Source: Granulicella sapmiensis (lineage in GTDB: Bacteria > Acidobacteriota > Terriglobia > Terriglobales > Acidobacteriaceae). Taken from it: a stretch of DNA of 64,000 bases. Positions 63,101 to 64,000 of this stretch are shown here, piece by piece. A model generated the notes under the pieces. It was not told the origin of the DNA. It was given only the letters and a program-made list of their open reading frames with translations, and did no database searches. The translations under genes were made by a program, and so were the position numbers. How positions within the stretch are numbered: position 1 is the stretch's first letter; each line of letters opens with the position of its first letter. The stretch covers positions 62,001 to 126,000 of the forward strand of contig JAMFSR010000007.1 of the NCBI GenBank assembly GCA_026225395.1. Reading direction: 5' to 3'.

Positions 63101-64000
63101 CCGCTCAGCACGATACCGAACTCGTTCATGATCTCTTTCGGCTTGAGACCGCCAAGAGCGCACCAGGCTGTAGAAGCCGCAAGCGCCGTGGAGCTGCAAA
63201 CACCGCCGGCCGGCACGGGCGCACCGGTCAGCGTCGGGAGCTTGTTGTTGGTTCCCCAGGAATCGAGGACCGTGTTGCGGAGGTACTCATAGATCGATCC
63301 GTGAATCTTATTGCCGCCGGACTTGACGGAGTAGTTCTGAATACCCTGACCGGCGTATTGTGCCGGGATGCCTACGGTTTCCACCTGGAACTGGTTGATG
63401 GCGTCTACGCTGATCGCGGTCCACGTAAAGCGCGGATCGCCAATGCCGTCGGCTTCGGGAAGATCAAGACCTTCGATGTAGATGTCGGAAGTTCCGCCGT
63501 TGGGGTTTCCGCCGTTCACACCGCCGGTGGCATCGGTGGAGTTGTTGGTGCTGTTGGAAGCGTAGGTCGTCTGCACGCCGGGCATCAGCGAAGCAAAGTC
63601 AGTAGCGCGGCGCTGATCGGCGTTGCCGCCAGCGCCCATCAGCAGCGGAAGGCTGGAGTACATTTCCTGGTCCATGACTCCGCCGAGGGTGGCGCTGGTG
63701 GTCTCAAGCACGGGGGGCGCATCGGTGATGGTGACGGTCTCATTGACCGACCCGACCGTGAGCTTGGCTTCGACCGCGACGGTCTCAAGGGCGTTGACCG
63801 TGATGTTCTTCTGGATGAGGTGCTCGAAGCCGGCGGCCGTGACGGTCAGGGTGTACTGGCCGGGATTGAGCGGGGTGATGTTGTAATCGCCGGCACTGCT
63901 GCTCTTACGCACGGTATGCAGGTTTGTATCGACGGCCACGGCGTCAACGGTCGCGTTGGGGATCACCGCGCCGGACTGGTCGGTGACCGTGCCGGAGATG
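60142..64000 (-). CDS. TonB-dependent receptor with carboxypeptidase-regulatory-like domain (partial)
   Basis: The frame stays open to the right edge of the window (ISGTVTDQSGAVIPNATVDA), so the signal peptide and first residues are missing. The visible 1285 residues hold the Ig-like regulatory domain (about the first 85), the plug (DIYIEGLDLPEADG, NQFQVETVGIPAQYAGQGIQ, GGNKIHGSIYEYLRN) and a large barrel ending QVAARVSW. Asn/Ser/Thr-rich extracellular loops and several Cys pairs (CSSTALAASTAWC, CARTQ) suggest a surface ligand binder. The substrate is unknown; no SusD-like partner is visible. Confidence 0.88.
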   Translation of the reverse strand, partial: ISGTVTDQSGAVIPNATVDAVAVDTNLHTVRKSSSAGDYNITPLNPGQYTLTVTAAGFEHLIQKNITVNALETVAVEAKLTVGSVNETVTITDAPPVLETTSATLGGVMDQEMYSSLPLLMGAGGNADQRRATDFASLMPGVQTTYASNSTNNSTDATGGVNGGNPNGGTSDIYIEGLDLPEADGIGDPRFTWTAISVDAINQFQVETVGIPAQYAGQGIQNYSVKSGGNKIHGSIYEYLRNTVLDSWGTNNKLPTLTGAPVPAGGVCSSTALAASTAWCALGGLKPKEIMNEFGIVLSGPIVKDKLFLFYNYGQYRYQAGPKPQVQTVPTLAMMGYNASGQLQGFADFSGYSASTGSNIYDPATQKVQNCVSITVTSPAGTPTCARTQFANNQIPIARVSQAAQYFNKYMLPYEASVNQSLYANNIVAGYASGLSNWYQTGRLDYAITKSQQLGIIVAFGRQASTGPNSSGAANALGPPFNTGQAYHPVTNIDIVKHTWTLSPHLVNQFALAFGRYQSFSVTPDEQPQFAASNSGLLNTPAGQASFFPGLIFTGTDGPNTEANYDENNKVNNTFNVTDNVQWQLGAHSLTLGGQYVDVQFNYTKNETNSSPLAYTFTNGQTEGYSALGVANTTSGSPFASYMLGAVSSSSVSVGVPTLGTRWEDPSFWAQDDWKFNSKLSLNIGVRWDIFPSVREAHDLFTWLNPAGTNSNSGNLGTLAFAGGNSSDGYHTGLHNPASIWYKNVAPRLGLAYSVDSKTVIKASYAINFARGDWTSGSQSGSPSTTGLTPAAAAIAVGSNQPQFYWDKTACGTGATAGDGFTPCGWTGSVAPPQSTLPAGATLAEFAATQTATLKGANSATITYFDPYYGSRTPEYINWSLGFQHQLTNDMSVSISYVGSQGHFLSAANAKYQTNSKLPESYAALANYNITGTTQAPCTGTGCTASLIGQKGTTTNIAFAQTDGFAPMNGFSNAANYYGATDTVASYLTAYPQYSGVSDTTSFVGNTNWNALEISFRQRPAHGLNWMANYTWSKNIDDVGTFRVYDNTRLDRSLSTADIPQSLVATVVYALPVGRGHLWGDHIVYRSIVSDWTVSDIVQLHSGQPLIVTGSGCGGASILDTCMPNVVPNQAGRQYKYGKTATGAPISWDPNSANYIGKVNYVNPAAFTVNVASGGTGQAVTVGQGSALYAPGNAARTAPLGMFGPGYFDDDLAIKRVFAIHNEWKLQFEATVANLTNHVSYANPTVTVQTGVTGALPYLSSFGTVAKPFGGYNPRDVQVAARVSW

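Overview
The window looks like chromosome from an Acidobacteriota genome of the Terriglobia type (Granulicella, Terriglobus or Edaphobacter relatives). This is inferred from gene content and style. The sequence is GC-rich and bacterial. Two very large TonB-dependent receptors carry an N-terminal carboxypeptidase-regulatory-like domain (the Oar-like type so abundant in this phylum). The gene set includes an rplM-rpsI-rpsB-tsf string, a secreted GH29 fucosidase and signal-peptide TonB-like proteins. Genus cannot be fixed from the sequence alone.

Layout. 1-3.6 kb: minus-strand ribosomal operon rplM-rpsI-rpsB-tsf with a clear sigma70-type promoter, a leader of about 320 nt and a hairpin in every intercistronic gap. 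3.6-7.5 kb: TonB-dependent receptor, divergent from a TonB-C-domain protein. 7.5-11.9 kb: minus-strand envelope operon (polymerase-like membrane protein, MacB/FtsX-type permease without its ATPase, GT-C glycosyltransferase). 12.2-16.4 kb: RodZ-like HTH protein, metK, membrane diguanylate cyclase, transglutaminase-like protein. 16.5-21.9 kb: M16 peptidase, YceH, and a cytochrome c/Tat-phosphoesterase pair divergent from an ECF sigma/anti-sigma pair (22-23.3 kb). 23.4-28.6 kb: mnmG, fucosidase, SPFH protein. 28.9-31.5 kb: rpmE, dus, aldo/keto reductase. 31.6-34.6 kb: a BrnT/BrnA toxin-antitoxin pair next to a PD-(D/E)XK nuclease-like gene with an apparent frameshift, then a DinB/YfiT protein. 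34.7-45.6 kb: DUF1906-like lipoprotein, tldD - small Cys/His protein - tldE, amidohydrolase, truncated UvrC-like protein, MFS pump, rpe, acyltransferase. 45.8-59 kb: bamD, valS, DUF2252 protein, birA, coaX, unknown, RlmD-like methyltransferase, comEC. 59.3-64 kb: secreted LamG-like protein and a second TonB-dependent receptor that runs off the right edge.

The most striking structure is not a gene. Eleven loci hold short arrays of degenerate 7-bp units, in several sequence families. They lie between genes and also inside the reading frames of mnmG (twice) and the uvrC-like gene. Other short repeats lie in frame inside mnmG, yceH and a glycosyltransferase gene: a 38-bp element starting TTGTCATCTCGACC, a 28-bp element containing CCAAAGGCGAGAGA, and larger palindromes. 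mnmG alone carries five such insertions and codes for 770 residues instead of about 620-630. No CRISPR array, rRNA, tRNA or complete insertion sequence was recognised.
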